Source of the DNA: Gammaproteobacteria bacterium
GTDB taxonomy: Bacteria; Pseudomonadota; Gammaproteobacteria; Pseudomonadales; Azotimanducaceae
DNA length: 64,000 nt
Assembly (NCBI GenBank): GCA_002725995.1
Contig: PBRQ01000095.1
Coordinates: forward strand, 1 to 64,000
Direction: 5' to 3'
Under the pieces are notes generated by a model. That model made no database searches, had not been told where the DNA came from, and saw only the letters and a list, made by a program, of their open reading frames with translations. Numbering within the stretch: the first letter of the stretch is position 1; every line of letters starts with the position of its first letter. The position numbers and the translations under genes are program-made. Shown in pieces: positions 17,780 through 28,008 of this stretch.

Positions 17780-18720
17780 AATCAGATTGGTCTCTAAATG
17801 CCAATGATCGCTATTTTACGCTGGATGACTATGCTCGCTCGTTACCTAGATGGTGTACGGGTTGCGGGGATCTGGGCATTCTTGCAGCTATTCATCGGGT
17901 ATGCCGGGAAAATCAGATACTGCCGGAAAATATGGTTTCCGTCTCTGGAATCGGCTGTTCAAGCCGCCTGCCACACTACATGAATGGATACGGATTTCAC
18001 GGTCTACACGGTCGTGCACTACCCGTTGCCTGTGGTGTGAAATCAAGGCGACCTGACCTGGACATCTGGGTTGCTACCGGTGATGGTGACTGTTTCTCTA
18101 TTGGCGCTGCTCACTGGGTTCATGCGCTGCGATACAACATGGACATAACGGTTCTCGTTTTTGATAATGGGATCTATGGCTTGACTAAAAAGCAGACCTC
18201 TCCAACAACACCGGAAGAGTATCTGACTAACACACATCCAACTGGAGCCCTGCTTCCACCCCTGAACCCGCTCACGGTTTCACTCGGAGTTTCGAACATT
18301 TCCTTTGTGGCGCAGATGGTGGATTGGAATCCTCCCTTGCTGTACGAGACTATTAAGGCTGCCCACGATCACAAGGGAACGAGCTTCGTTCGTATTATTC
18401 AGAGATGCCCGGTATATATGGAATCCTTGAATCTTGAGATGATGGATGATCCTACAAACCTGTTGCTACTCCATCATGAGAACGGAATTCCTGTACCAGA
18501 AGGTGTTGATCGTCTGTTCGAAAATCAGCTTGAGCATGACCCATCAAACCTTCCTGCTGCTCTGGGCATTGCAGCGGATAGGTCAAAAATGCCGGTCGGA
18601 TTGTTATACCGAAATGACGAGGCACTTTGCTACGACGAGCTTTCCAGCGTCGGTTTGGATATGAGCTACGAAGAGAAGCTGGCTGGCGTCAACACTGCTC
18701 TTGACAAATTTTCGGTCTAA
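17767..18720 (+). CDS. korB: 2-oxoacid:ferredoxin oxidoreductase, beta (thiamine) subunit
   Basis: The product has 317 residues. Cysteines expected to hold the single [4Fe-4S] cluster are present in WCTGCGD, GIGCSSRLPHY and QRCPVYME. The thiamine diphosphate and Mg site is intact: GDGDCFSIGAAHWVHALRYN and VLVFDNGIYGLTKKQTSPT. It is therefore predicted to be catalytically competent, in contrast with the PFOR-like proteins downstream. It overlaps korA upstream, and the next gene starts 5 bases after its stop. Confidence 0.92.
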   Translation: MFGLKSDWSLNANDRYFTLDDYARSLPRWCTGCGDLGILAAIHRVCRENQILPENMVSVSGIGCSSRLPHYMNGYGFHGLHGRALPVACGVKSRRPDLDIWVATGDGDCFSIGAAHWVHALRYNMDITVLVFDNGIYGLTKKQTSPTTPEEYLTNTHPTGALLPPLNPLTVSLGVSNISFVAQMVDWNPPLLYETIKAAHDHKGTSFVRIIQRCPVYMESLNLEMMDDPTNLLLLHHENGIPVPEGVDRLFENQLEHDPSNLPAALGIAADRSKMPVGLLYRNDEALCYDELSSVGLDMSYEEKLAGVNTALDKFSV

Positions 18721-18724
18721 CGAG

Positions 18725-21181
18725 ATGGCTGCATTATCAGATGAGAACAAAGGGGAAGTGAAGGTATCTGGCGCAACTCAGGCTGAAGAAGATCCTCGGT
18801 TACCTTTGGTAGAGGAACTTGATGCCGATGCACTTCAGGATAGCATCAATCTTCTTCGCAGGTTCCACCTGGGAGAGCCTGGCGCGAGCGCTTCGACCCA
18901 ATCGCCGGATCAAACGTATCTTCCGTTATTGCTGAATGCGTTCAGAAACCTGCGGCGGTTTCGCTATGAATATCCCCTTCTCCTTTTACCTGATACCAGC
19001 GGTGAGCTGCTAGCCAGACCTCTTGATGAGTTTCTCCAGGGTGTCCTGCCTGAGGCCGAGGGGTCAGCACGGATGCTGAAAGATAACATTACCTGGCTAG
19101 AGACCTACATCCGCGACCAGATATCTGGCCAGGATTTTTCAACCTTGGCCAGAGGCCTGGCAGTTGGTGCAGGCGAGGCACTTGTGATGCAGCTTGGCCT
19201 TAAGGAATCGGACCAGGAGGTCCTGCGGGCTGATCTTGATGAACTGGTGGACAATATACCCCAGGGCAGTCATTTTCTGCCATACACGCACAATGTGGCC
19301 CTGCACCTGTTGCAGCACACAATTCGCCATCGCACCCAGTGGCAACGTGAACAGATGATGAGAAGGATTGGGCGTGCTGTTCGCGGGTTACAGCAGCTTG
19401 TAGAGGTAGAAGCAGAAAAGACATCGGACGGTAAGATAATTGGTGAAGGATCAAAGTTCTTTGACAGTTCCTTCATGGCAAATGTCGTGGAAAATAAGAG
19501 TTCGGGTACGTTACTGATGAGCTCTGAGCGTATGGAACGTATTCAGGCAACGCTGGATATCTTGACCAGTTTCGAGCTGGACCAAAGTATCCTTCACCTG
19601 GTGGTCAGGCCCAGAAGCTTTTCAATTGGCGATGCAGGCTCTATCAATATTGTTGAATCGGCTGATCCCTGTACCAAGGCACTTGAACTGTATGATTTAG
19701 TTGCCGGCAAACTGTCCAGGGTGTTTGCCAGCTTAAGAACAGCGGAACTTGATGTAGCCGGGGCTTATGACTCCAGATTTCATGACTCATGGTTTGAGAG
19801 TTTTTCTGCCGCTGCCTTCAGTGATGATGAAAGGCAAATGATTTCAACGGTTGTAGCACTTGAAACAGCAGAGCATGCAACAGATGACTGCATGCAGTCT
19901 TTTTCCACCGTATTGGCTTCCGGTAAGCCAGTGCAGATTTTGCTCAATATTGATCCCCACACCAATCCAGGGCGCGAGTCTGACTTTCTTGGTGGGTTGC
20001 GTATGGAATTGGCATACCTGGGTATCGGCCATAGACATGCAGTGATTAACCAGATGTCAGCAGCAAAGTATGAAACGCTACTGTCTGGTTTTTCGGCTGC
20101 CCTTGGCAGTCATCAGGCGTGCCTTCATCTCATAGATACGGGGTTTTCAGATCCCCAGCCACTACACCCTTGGATTATGGCAACTGCAGCGCTCGAAAGT
20201 CGGGCTCATCCTTCAATCAAATTTGACCCAACCTCGACGGTTGATACGGAAGAAATGACCTTTGCTGGAAACCCCAGTCCGGAAGATGACTGGGTGATGA
20301 ATACAGCCATCTATAGAGATGAGAAGGGCGAGTCAGTCGAGCAGGAGGTCGAGTTTACCTTTGCCGACTACTGTCTGCTGAAACCTGACCTCCTCGATCA
20401 TTTCCGAGTCATTCCCGATGGTTGCGACTCTAAAGACATTGTCAGTGTTGGTGCCTGTTTGAATGCCTCCGCTGATGAGCAGGACCGTATAATCCCCTTC
20501 ATCTGGTCTGTGGACGGTAACGGCCTGATACAGAAACTCGTCGTATCTCGTCAACTGCTCTTTTCCTGCCGAGACCGCCTGGACTTCTGGCAAACGGTTC
20601 AGTCCCTGTCTGGGGTTAAGAATGCATTTGTCGATGAGGCAGTTAAAAAAGCGCGTGAGGAAGAACAGTTAAGGGCTGCGAGTGAACGTGAAGAACTGGT
20701 CCGCGAATACGAGGAGACTATAGAGCAGGCCCGTACTGAATCAGCCAATGAGGTGATGGGCAGGCTCACAAATGCTTTGATGGAGCTAGACCTTACCCTT
20801 GATAGCCCGGTGCTCACGGAAAGTCCCAGACAAGCTGAAGCACCTGCCGTAACGCCTGTCGTTGAGGAGGTCGAATCAGAAGAAGTATCCGCACCTGAGC
20901 CGGCTGCTGAGGAAGATGATGATGAAATCAGCTTCGATGAGCCCTGGATAGATTCAATTTTCTGTACTACATGTGATGACTGTCTGAATTTGAATAAGCA
21001 GATGTTCGTTTACAACGACAATCGGCAGGCCATCATTGCCGATACCAAGGCAGGAACTTTTTCGCAATTAGTCGAAGCTGCAGAGCTTTGCCCTGCACGT
21101 TGTATACATCCCGGTAAGCCTCTCGACAGCAGTGAGGGCGGCCTTGAGGATCTGATTAAAAGGGCGGAACCATTTAACTAG
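18725..21181 (+). CDS. Large PFOR-related Fe-S protein of the kor-rnf operon, function unknown
   Basis: The track starts at a TTG (18701) inside korB; the ATG at 18725 gives 818 residues. The family is not a standard one. By eye the stretch from about residue 390 to 680 parallels the C-terminal part of the 1499-residue protein at 22149: VLASGKPVQILLNID against a PFOR-like thiamine region, then an aligned coiled coil (EELVREYEETIEQAR). The thiamine-binding residues are not kept. The C-terminus has a ferredoxin-like domain with CTTCDDC and ELCPARCIHPG, able to bind one Fe-S cluster. An acidic linker precedes it. It probably carries electrons or scaffolds KorAB on Rnf; this is inference. Confidence 0.7.
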   Translation: MAALSDENKGEVKVSGATQAEEDPRLPLVEELDADALQDSINLLRRFHLGEPGASASTQSPDQTYLPLLLNAFRNLRRFRYEYPLLLLPDTSGELLARPLDEFLQGVLPEAEGSARMLKDNITWLETYIRDQISGQDFSTLARGLAVGAGEALVMQLGLKESDQEVLRADLDELVDNIPQGSHFLPYTHNVALHLLQHTIRHRTQWQREQMMRRIGRAVRGLQQLVEVEAEKTSDGKIIGEGSKFFDSSFMANVVENKSSGTLLMSSERMERIQATLDILTSFELDQSILHLVVRPRSFSIGDAGSINIVESADPCTKALELYDLVAGKLSRVFASLRTAELDVAGAYDSRFHDSWFESFSAAAFSDDERQMISTVVALETAEHATDDCMQSFSTVLASGKPVQILLNIDPHTNPGRESDFLGGLRMELAYLGIGHRHAVINQMSAAKYETLLSGFSAALGSHQACLHLIDTGFSDPQPLHPWIMATAALESRAHPSIKFDPTSTVDTEEMTFAGNPSPEDDWVMNTAIYRDEKGESVEQEVEFTFADYCLLKPDLLDHFRVIPDGCDSKDIVSVGACLNASADEQDRIIPFIWSVDGNGLIQKLVVSRQLLFSCRDRLDFWQTVQSLSGVKNAFVDEAVKKAREEEQLRAASEREELVREYEETIEQARTESANEVMGRLTNALMELDLTLDSPVLTESPRQAEAPAVTPVVEEVESEEVSAPEPAAEEDDDEISFDEPWIDSIFCTTCDDCLNLNKQMFVYNDNRQAIIADTKAGTFSQLVEAAELCPARCIHPGKPLDSSEGGLEDLIKRAEPFN

Positions 21182-21304
21182 TTTCTGTCCGTCAAAAGCA
21201 ATTTTGCTAAAATTAACAACAAAATATTAATGTTAGACCTACGAAATAATCATATATGAAGGAACTAGCCCGCTCGATATCCAAATCCGGACAAGAGCTA
21301 CCAG

Positions 21305-22156
21305 GTGGATAGCCTACTGATCGCGCCCTCAATCATGACGGGCATTGGGCTTTTCTTCGGAATTATTATCGCGATTTCACATCGCTTTCTGAAGGTTGAA
21401 GAAGACCCAAGGATTGAGGGCGCAAACGAACTTCTACCGGGAACAAATTGCGGTGCGTGTGGAGAAGTTGGCTGTCTCCCCTTTGCAGAAAAGTTGGTAT
21501 CCGGGTCGATCGTGCCGAGTAAGTGTACCGTGTCAGGACCAGAGGAAGTTGAGGCCATTGCTGAGTATCTCGACGTTGATGTTGGTGAAAATGAAAAGCT
21601 GGTTGCGAGACTCAAATGTGGCGGCGGCAGTGCTCAGGCTTACCAGATAGCAGAATACCAGGGATTTGAGGGCTGTCGAGCTGCAGCAATGGTTTCTGGT
21701 GGTGGTAAGGGCTGCTCATGGGGTTGTCTGGGGCTTGCTGATTGCGAGGTGTCCTGTACCTTTGGTGCTATTCATATGAATAGCAATGGGTTGCCCCAGG
21801 TTGATACTGAACTGTGTACAGCATGTCCCGATTGTACTGACGCCTGCCCAAGAGACCTTTTTGAACTTATTCCCCTGAACCAGAATCTCTATGTTCAATG
21901 CAATACACCCCTCCTGAATGAAGCGGCTACCATACTTTGTTCGACTGCCTGTGATGGGTGCGGTAAATGTGCGCTGGATGCCAGTCCAGGTCTGATACAT
22001 ATGGAAAACAATTTGCCAGTCATCAACTACGCTTCAGGTGCTATTGCAGCGCCCGATGCAACGTTCAGATGTGCAACGGATTCCATCAAATGGTTGTCGG
22101 GCAATCAATTTGAGGAGCAAGAGGAAAGAGACGTTAGAGGAGTACGCCATGGTTGA
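21305..22156 (+). CDS. rnfB: Long-form RnfB-like polyferredoxin
   Basis: The product has 283 residues from a GTG start. An N-terminal membrane anchor (about 5-25) is followed by the RnfB Fe-S domain NCGACGEVGCLPFAEKL with a fourth Cys in PSKC. Then come clusters of the long bacteroidal/clostridial RnfB type: KGCSWGCLGLADCEVSC, CTACPDCTDACP and CSTACDGCGKC. The last motif lacks its closing Cys-Pro (DASPG instead), so that cluster may be altered. RnfB receives electrons from ferredoxin for the Rnf pump. Its 3' end overlaps the next gene by 8 bases. It is separated from rnfC by a 4.5-kb gene, an unusual order. Confidence 0.82.
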   Translation: MDSLLIAPSIMTGIGLFFGIIIAISHRFLKVEEDPRIEGANELLPGTNCGACGEVGCLPFAEKLVSGSIVPSKCTVSGPEEVEAIAEYLDVDVGENEKLVARLKCGGGSAQAYQIAEYQGFEGCRAAAMVSGGGKGCSWGCLGLADCEVSCTFGAIHMNSNGLPQVDTELCTACPDCTDACPRDLFELIPLNQNLYVQCNTPLLNEAATILCSTACDGCGKCALDASPGLIHMENNLPVINYASGAIAAPDATFRCATDSIKWLSGNQFEEQEERDVRGVRHG

Positions 22157-25100
22157 CCTGACAGGTATGGCGGTCCGATTGTATCGCAAATACATAAGCG
22201 ATGATCTGAGCGATGCGGAAGAGGAAATCAGAGTTCTTCTAACTGGCGATCAAGCCGTTGCTATCGCGGAGGCGTCATTATGTGAGAGCGCGGTGCTTGG
22301 TGGTAACGATGAACTGCAGGAAGTATGGCTGGACCAGGTTGACCATAGTGGGCTGAATGTTTTCAGCCAGCGACTGACCTCTGTGCAAGGAAATTCGGCC
22401 AGATCAGCTATGGCCAGCGCCACAGGTTTATCGTTAGCGGGCAAGCGGGCAACCACTTTTGTTACAGGGCGGAACGTCGGCGCTGTACAGGACCTTCTTT
22501 TCGCCGCTAGTGGTCGTCATTTACCTCTTATTGTTCATCTCACCAATTTGGCGATGCCTAGTCATGGTATGGCTTCTGGTAGCGGTCATGAGGGCTTCCA
22601 CCTGAGCGCAGATACGGGTGTTTTTACGCTCTTTGCCGAGAATGTTCAGCAGGCTGCAGATTTCTCGTTCATAGCGCGTCGGGTCGCTGAGGCTGCATTG
22701 GTCCCCGGCCTTGTCGTGATGGACTCAGATGAGACCGCAAGGTCTGTTCAGGATGTCAGTATTCTTAAACCTTCTCAGGTTCAACAGTTTATTGGTGCAA
22801 CTGATGAAAATATTGTAACACCGACACCAGCACAGAAGTTGCTATTTGGTGAAACCAGGCTTGCACTACCAAGGTGGCACGATGTGGATCGGCCTGTGGT
22901 TGCGGGCGCATTTTTTGATGGTCAGAGCTATTACACAGGGGCTGCAGGCAAGTCACTCTATTTCGAAGGCGACCTGGATGAGATGCTGGCCGAGGCTTTT
23001 GAGGATTTTGCCAAGCTCACTGGTCGTCAGTATCACACAGTCAGGTCTCATGGCTCGGTGCAGGCAGATACCGTATACGTTGTGCAGGGTGCCAGCGCGG
23101 AAACCGTTTCCTCGGCAGGCAATTTGATGCGTGCTGCAGGGATGGTCAGTATTTCCAGCCTGCGGCCATTTCCTGACCAGTTATTGATGCAGCGACTGAA
23201 GGGCAAATCAAATGTAATTGTTCTAGAGCGTCTGTTGCCACCACTAGGCGTTGATTCCCCTCTCCTAGGTGAAGTACGCCAATCCCTGGAACGGACACTG
23301 GAAGGGTCCGGCGGGAAGGAACAGATGCCCATGCTGCATTCCGTTCGTTATGGCCTGGGCGGCGCTCCACTTCGAGTCGCAGACCTGACTCTTGTGGCTT
23401 CATCACTGACCAAGGGGGAATCTTCCACTATCGATCTCGGTATTGGGTTTGGCGCTGACACGGGTCATCCGAAGCGACAGGCTTTGTTGGATGAAATCAC
23501 CAGGGCTTATCCTCAAGTAGTTAACGCTGGAGTGAAGGCGCAGGAACTATCGAATGAACCTGCTGGTGAAGGGACGCTCTCGGTTGCCGTGCAAAGGGTT
23601 TTTGCTGACGGCTATGAGCAAATAGTCCCAGCAGTAGCTGATATATTGCAACAGGTCAAAGACGGGACCATCAGGGCTCGAACAGATTTCTCCATCGGTG
23701 CTTCATCACAAGAGCAATGGCGAAAGCCAGGCGTTGATTCCCTTCTTCATTCAACGGGAACTGTTGTTGACGCGGGTGATGATGCGGCAATCGATGTAGT
23801 TTGCATCCCAGTCGAGAGGGAAGGAGCAATAGAGGCGATCGATATTTCTTTGCTGCAGCGACTTCGCGCTGGCGGGATCATTGTAGTCCCATCAATGTCG
23901 CCGGATCACTTGTCGCTGCTGTTCCCGGTAGCTCACAGAGATATGGTCACTTCAAAATCTATTGTCATCTATACCGCTCCTGTTGCAGATACTGTGAGCC
24001 AACAGGATCTTTCGGAAGCAATGATTGGCGCCATATTTTGCGCCCTGATAAAGATGTCGATACTGCCCATAAAAGACAGGAAAGTATTTTCATCCCGGGA
24101 AACAACACTTCGCTTGCAGCCTTCTGTCGACCACAAAAGCAGATTGCAGAGCTTCAAAAATGGCCTCGAAAGCGCTGAAGAAGTGGATTTGTCATTAGTT
24201 CCTGCAGTGACTGATGGTTTAGTCGGTGAAAAATCTGCGCCGGTTATCCTGCAGCGTCTTGCTGCCAGGGACGATCAGTTTGACAGTTTGCCAAGGTTCT
24301 GGAATCAGACCGGAATTCTTTATCGAGAGAAGCAAGTTGACCGAATTGTTTCAGACCCATATCTTGCCAGCGGCACTATTGCGCCGCTTAGTGCGACATT
24401 CAGAGGTTTTGTAGGTAAGCGCGTCGCGATTCCCCAGATCGATGCTGAGAAATGTACAGGTTGTGGCAAATGCTGGGAGACCTGCCCCGACAGCTCGATT
24501 GCACCACTAGCCATCAGTCCGTCAGATCTCATCGATCATGGTATTCGAGAGGCCGGGGCAGATCCACTGCGTCAACTCGCTAACCAGCTAACGAGTCGAA
24601 TTCTTAGTCAGGCTCGAAAGCACGAACTGGCAGGAAATGTTGGTAGCCTACTGCGTGAGACCTATGATTGGCTGAGCGGCAAAATGGAGCAGACTCCGGA
24701 GCGTCAACAGGCCGTGGAAGAAGCGCTTGATATGGTTTGCGACAAAATTGGTTCATTACCGGTTTCCGTAACGCAGGAATTTTTTGACAACGCCGAGAGC
24801 AATAATAAAGACAGCGGTGAACTGCTCGTATTGGCAGTAAACCCTGATACCTGCAAGAATTGTGGGCTATGTGAGAAAGTTTGTGCTGAAGAGGCTATCA
24901 CCTTCGCATCGCAAGTGGATGAGAAAATCAATAGGGCCCAGCAGATTTGGGATATCTGGTCCGCAGCGCCGGATACCGCCTCAGATACGATCGCCAGAGT
25001 CATTGAATCACCTGAATTTAGCAATCTGGCAGCGGTAAACCTCTCTCGTCATTGCCTGCTGAGTATGACCGGTGGTGATGGGGCAGAATCCGGTTCTGGA

Positions 25101-26648
25101 GAAAAAATTGCACTTCGAATGATCCTCTCGGCCACCGAGTTCAATCAACAACCCGTTGTGAGGCGGTTCATTGATCAGTTGGCAGATATCAATGAGGAGG
25201 TTGTCAAAGAAATTAGAGAGCTTCTGGCAATTGGTTTGCCTGCCGAGGATCTAGACCTGCTGAGTCAAGGTATGGATAGTATCAGAGCACCACTAGTGGA
25301 ACTCAGTGAGTTGGCGAAAAAGGTTGAAGCATCCATGGATGTCGTGCCTGTTGATGCAGTGAGACTTAACAGACTGCTGGAGATTGCCAGTCGGGTGACA
25401 GATTTACACTGGCGCTACTCAAGCGGTAGGCAGGGTCTTGGCAGGGCGCGGTTTGGTTTAGCTGTGGCGCCGGGGACTGTCGCTGGCTGGGCCGCATCCT
25501 TCCCGTACAATGTTTTTCAATCTCCAGTGGTACTCGATTTCTCAAACGAGACACCACAGATAGCGGCAGGGCTGCTGGAGGGTCACCTTCGTGACACCTG
25601 TGAATCAATTGCGCTGTTACGTGCCGCCAGGCTGGAAATTGAACAGCCAGCGGGGTTGCAATTTGCGCGTGACTCCCTGTCCCAGCTCAAGTGGCAGGAT
25701 CTGACGGAAGAAGAACGTCAGATTTGCCCACCAATGTTGGCGATAGGGGATGACGGGACATTTGGTGGTGAAGCGCTGGCTCAGGTGCTCTGGGCATTGA
25801 GCTCGGATCTGCCGATCAAGATCGTTGCTTTCTCTGATCTCGATATTTCCGGATCGACTCAAGACTCGCGTACAAACATGGCCATGCTGGCGATCACTGG
25901 TCGCACGGCCTTTGTTACCCAGACTTCAATTTCTGATACTGATCATATGTATAGCAGTATCACCAAAGCGATTCAGTATGCAGGCCCTGCACTCGTTCGC
26001 ATTCATGGTGCTAGTCCTTCCCGGCACGGCTTTGATTCGAGCCAAACGATAGAGGCCGCGAGACAGGCAGTGCGCTCCAGAACCTTCCCGCTGTTTACCT
26101 ATAATCCTGGAGCAGAAGGTGTTCATGGAACGCGCCTGGATCTATCGGGAAACGAAAATCTGGCAGGCGCCTGGGGCGATGATGAAATGCCCTACACACC
26201 TGCTCACTGGGCTATAACTGAGGATCGGTTCTCAGCTCATTTCAAGCCGATAGTTGATGATGAAGCCAATGGTGTTGAGATCCATGAGTTCATTGAACTG
26301 AATGAGCGGGTGCGAAAAGGAAAAGTTGCCTTTGTTTCTGTTGCGACAGATAGTGGCGATATAAGATTGGAGGTTGATGATGATTTGGTTAGTGCAACCG
26401 AACTGGCCAGACAAAACTGGCGCGTCATGCAGGAACTTGCCGGTATAGTTACGCCATTTACGGGACTTGTGGAAGAACAGGTGAGAGCTCAGGTCCAGGT
26501 AGAACATGATGCAGAGATCGCGACCATTCGCGAAGAATACGAACAAAAAATAAGCGAGCTTGACGCTAACATCAGGTCTGACGTTGCGGGAAGAGTACGT
26601 AACCAGCTTCTGCGCCTGGTGAACTCCGGTTCATCGAATACAGAGTAG
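22149..26648 (+). CDS. Giant PFOR-like iron-sulfur protein in the kor-rnf operon
   Basis: The ATG at 22149 follows AGGAG and replaces the track start at 22038, giving 1499 residues. The N-terminal 400 residues resemble the PFOR/KorA alpha domain (GNSARSAMASATGLSLAGKRATTF, then an SLRPFP turn), followed by a gamma-like segment. Two ferredoxin motifs are clear: CTGCGKCWETCPDSS and CKNCGLCEKVCAEEA. The C-terminal domain matches the PFOR thiamine region in outline (AIGDDGTFGGEALAQVLWAL), but the GDG and following Asn pattern is altered, and it ends in a coiled coil. It is likely an inactive PFOR relative that conducts electrons. PFORs are about 1170-1200 residues, so about 300 are extra. Confidence 0.75.
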   Translation: MVDLTGMAVRLYRKYISDDLSDAEEEIRVLLTGDQAVAIAEASLCESAVLGGNDELQEVWLDQVDHSGLNVFSQRLTSVQGNSARSAMASATGLSLAGKRATTFVTGRNVGAVQDLLFAASGRHLPLIVHLTNLAMPSHGMASGSGHEGFHLSADTGVFTLFAENVQQAADFSFIARRVAEAALVPGLVVMDSDETARSVQDVSILKPSQVQQFIGATDENIVTPTPAQKLLFGETRLALPRWHDVDRPVVAGAFFDGQSYYTGAAGKSLYFEGDLDEMLAEAFEDFAKLTGRQYHTVRSHGSVQADTVYVVQGASAETVSSAGNLMRAAGMVSISSLRPFPDQLLMQRLKGKSNVIVLERLLPPLGVDSPLLGEVRQSLERTLEGSGGKEQMPMLHSVRYGLGGAPLRVADLTLVASSLTKGESSTIDLGIGFGADTGHPKRQALLDEITRAYPQVVNAGVKAQELSNEPAGEGTLSVAVQRVFADGYEQIVPAVADILQQVKDGTIRARTDFSIGASSQEQWRKPGVDSLLHSTGTVVDAGDDAAIDVVCIPVEREGAIEAIDISLLQRLRAGGIIVVPSMSPDHLSLLFPVAHRDMVTSKSIVIYTAPVADTVSQQDLSEAMIGAIFCALIKMSILPIKDRKVFSSRETTLRLQPSVDHKSRLQSFKNGLESAEEVDLSLVPAVTDGLVGEKSAPVILQRLAARDDQFDSLPRFWNQTGILYREKQVDRIVSDPYLASGTIAPLSATFRGFVGKRVAIPQIDAEKCTGCGKCWETCPDSSIAPLAISPSDLIDHGIREAGADPLRQLANQLTSRILSQARKHELAGNVGSLLRETYDWLSGKMEQTPERQQAVEEALDMVCDKIGSLPVSVTQEFFDNAESNNKDSGELLVLAVNPDTCKNCGLCEKVCAEEAITFASQVDEKINRAQQIWDIWSAAPDTASDTIARVIESPEFSNLAAVNLSRHCLLSMTGGDGAESGSGEKIALRMILSATEFNQQPVVRRFIDQLADINEEVVKEIRELLAIGLPAEDLDLLSQGMDSIRAPLVELSELAKKVEASMDVVPVDAVRLNRLLEIASRVTDLHWRYSSGRQGLGRARFGLAVAPGTVAGWAASFPYNVFQSPVVLDFSNETPQIAAGLLEGHLRDTCESIALLRAARLEIEQPAGLQFARDSLSQLKWQDLTEEERQICPPMLAIGDDGTFGGEALAQVLWALSSDLPIKIVAFSDLDISGSTQDSRTNMAMLAITGRTAFVTQTSISDTDHMYSSITKAIQYAGPALVRIHGASPSRHGFDSSQTIEAARQAVRSRTFPLFTYNPGAEGVHGTRLDLSGNENLAGAWGDDEMPYTPAHWAITEDRFSAHFKPIVDDEANGVEIHEFIELNERVRKGKVAFVSVATDSGDIRLEVDDDLVSATELARQNWRVMQELAGIVTPFTGLVEEQVRAQVQVEHDAEIATIREEYEQKISELDANIRSDVAGRVRNQLLRLVNSGSSNTE

Positions 26649-26658
26649 CCGTCCTTTC

Positions 26659-28008
26659 ATGGTTAACCTGAATCCTCTCAACCTGATTTCCGGAAGCTTC
26701 CGCCACGGGGTACACCCGCAGCACCTTAAAGTACAGACACAGGATCTGCCTATTCAGCGGGTGCCATTCGGATCAAACTATGTCATGCCCCTGGGCCAGC
26801 ATATTGGTGTGCCCTGCAAACCGATTGTCAAAAAGGGACAGCGAGTTCGAAGAGGAGAGGAGATCGCTTCCGCTAGCGGTTTTGTTTCGATCGCCCTGCA
26901 TAGCCCGGTCACCGGGGTAGTCAAAGAGATTGGGGAATTTAGAACATTTGATGGGAATTTCTCTCAGGCTATTGAGATTGAGGCCGATGCCTTTTCAACC
27001 CAGGAACCGAATATAGGCCCGGCTATTGACTGGGAGTCGATGAATATTGAGCAGTTCATACAGGCGGTACAGGGGGCTGGAATCGTTGGCATGGGTGGAG
27101 CCGCGTTCCCTGCTCACGTCAAATTTTCGATACCAGAAGGGCAGCAAATCCGTTACCTGCTGATAAATGGCGCTGAATGTGAGCCCTATCTGACTAACGA
27201 CCATCGGCTGATGCTAGAAAGACCCGATGCGCTGCTCAAGGGAGCGGAAATCGTCAGGCAGAAGCTTGGTGCAGAGGAAACGGTTATCGGTGTTGAACTA
27301 AACAAGCCGGAGGCCATTGAAGCACTTCAGGCGCGGATTCAGCCGGGAGATCCTGTCCGGGTTGTCTCCCTCGAAGCCAAGTACCCCCAGGGCGCTGAAA
27401 AGATGATCATTAAAACCGTATTTGGTCGTGAAGTACCGGCTGGCCAACTGCCAAGAGATGTTGAGGTAAATGTTAACAATGTTAGTACCGTAGTCGCGAT
27501 CGCAGACTACTTCGATCATGGCATGCCTTTGATTGAACGCATCGTTACAGTATCCGGCCCTGGAGTCAGCTATCCTGCAAACCTCATTGTGCCACTTGGA
27601 ACGCCCGTTAGAGAGGTGTTGAAATTTTGTGGTGGGCTAAAAGATGAGACCATGGAAGTAATAATGGGTGGCCCCATGATGGGAAGGCCTATTGCGAGCC
27701 TTGATGCCCCTGTTGTAAAAGGTTGCTCGGGTATCCTTGCGTTCACCGAGGGTCAAACCCTGAAACGCAAGGAGTTTCCCTGTATTCGGTGTGGTCGATG
27801 TGTTGAGGCCTGTCCCTATTTTTTGAATCCCGCAAGATTTGCACGGCTGTCACGAGCAAGAATGTTCGGAGAGATGAAAGGCTATTTCGTATTCGACTGT
27901 GTTGAATGTGGCTGTTGCGCCTTTGCATGTCCGTCATCAATACCAATAGTTCAGCTAATCAGAACGGGCAAGGATCAGCTTCGCAATACGCAGGCGAGTG
28001 AAAAATGA
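26659..28008 (+). CDS. rnfC: Rnf electron transport complex subunit C
   Basis: The product has 449 residues. The N-terminal barrel-sandwich/SLBB part (FRHGVHPQHLK, ALHSPVTGVVKEIG) and the NADH/FMN domain (GMGGAAFPAHVK, LINGAECEPYLTNDHRLM) are followed by two [4Fe-4S] motifs, CIRCGRCVEACPYFLNP and CVECGCCAFACPSSIP. RnfC is the NAD-reducing peripheral subunit. The gene follows the giant PFOR-like gene by 10 bases and overlaps rnfD by 4 bases. It is short, without the repeated C-terminal tail of E. coli RsxC. Confidence 0.94.
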   Translation: MVNLNPLNLISGSFRHGVHPQHLKVQTQDLPIQRVPFGSNYVMPLGQHIGVPCKPIVKKGQRVRRGEEIASASGFVSIALHSPVTGVVKEIGEFRTFDGNFSQAIEIEADAFSTQEPNIGPAIDWESMNIEQFIQAVQGAGIVGMGGAAFPAHVKFSIPEGQQIRYLLINGAECEPYLTNDHRLMLERPDALLKGAEIVRQKLGAEETVIGVELNKPEAIEALQARIQPGDPVRVVSLEAKYPQGAEKMIIKTVFGREVPAGQLPRDVEVNVNNVSTVVAIADYFDHGMPLIERIVTVSGPGVSYPANLIVPLGTPVREVLKFCGGLKDETMEVIMGGPMMGRPIASLDAPVVKGCSGILAFTEGQTLKRKEFPCIRCGRCVEACPYFLNPARFARLSRARMFGEMKGYFVFDCVECGCCAFACPSSIPIVQLIRTGKDQLRNTQASEK

